A stretch of DNA of 64,000 nucleotides from Runella sp. SP2 (GTDB lineage Bacteria > Bacteroidota > Bacteroidia > Cytophagales > Spirosomataceae): positions 5,740,001-5,804,000 of the forward strand of contig NZ_CP031030.1 in assembly GCF_003711225.1 (NCBI RefSeq), given 5' to 3'. A model generated the notes under the pieces. It was not told the DNA's origin, ran no database searches, and saw nothing but the letters and a program-made list of their open reading frames with translations. How positions within the stretch are numbered: position 1 is the stretch's first letter; the number at the start of each line of letters is the position of its first letter. Of the stretch, positions 63,966 to 64,000 are shown piece after piece. A program made the translations under genes and the position numbers.

Positions 63966-64000
63966 AAAAGGGGTACGAGGTAAAATCTCGTACCCCTTTT
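63966..64000 (+). terminator. Rho-independent terminator of the amidohydrolase gene
   Basis: AAAAGGGGTACGAG / CTCGTACCCCTTTT, perfect 14-bp arms with a 7-base loop and terminal T-run at the window end. Confidence 0.9.

Noticed and set aside
1-64000. tRNA, rRNA, prophage, transposase or toxin-antitoxin genes
   Set aside because: None seen by eye on either strand; a tRNA or small-RNA search tool would be needed to exclude minor ones.

Overview
The window looks like a chromosomal segment of a Bacteroidota bacterium of the order Cytophagales (Runella, Spirosoma or Dyadobacter-like; genus is inference). Reasons: large FtsX/MacB permeases with the N-terminal prefix domain and PadR partners, DUF1501/DUF1800 pair, CarboxypepD_reg TonB receptors, DUF4374 and DUF2490 proteins, promoters with TAnnTTTG -7 boxes, and no consistent Shine-Dalgarno sequences. 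Base composition is moderate (estimated by eye). No tRNA, rRNA, CRISPR array, transposase or phage gene was seen.

1-26946 is an export and stress-response island. It holds eight two-module FtsX/MacB-type ABC permeases (one cut by the left edge), three PadR-type repressors each directly upstream of a permease with a prefix domain, one ABC ATPase, one HlyD-like membrane fusion protein, and one small secreted protein. Divergent from the fusion-protein operon is an NtrC-type response regulator with its histidine kinase. A bipartite palindrome (TGTCC-N6-GGACA twice, about two helical turns apart) occurs three times. One copy lies between the fusion-protein operon and the regulator gene, centred between two divergent sigma-54-like promoters, each about 55 bp away. 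The other two lie upstream of two PadR-permease operons. The inference is one NtrC/sigma-54 regulon controlling the permease array and itself.

26950-38036 is general metabolism and surface: DUF1501 and DUF1800 secreted proteins, a sodium:solute symporter, formyltetrahydrofolate deformylase (purU), a TonB-dependent outer-membrane receptor, a small AraC-type protein, and a FadN-like 3-hydroxyacyl-CoA dehydrogenase/enoyl-CoA hydratase.

38397-51301 runs through LolA, FtsK translocase, PyrD, a chromate module (DUF2490 protein, ChrA transporter, and a ChrB-domain/AraC fusion), then a probable iron-responsive cluster. That cluster is a TonB receptor plus a DUF4374 lipoprotein, with Fur-box-like 7-1-7 palindromes between them and a divergent sialidase-fold secreted protein.

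51364-64000 holds a tripartite RND efflux operon (small exported protein, fusion protein, AcrB-like pump, lipoprotein outer-membrane factor), a Wzi-like outer-membrane protein divergent from an acyltransferase-3 membrane protein, a second TolC-family protein, and a lipoprotein amidohydrolase. Several palindromic repeat elements sit in intergenic gaps.
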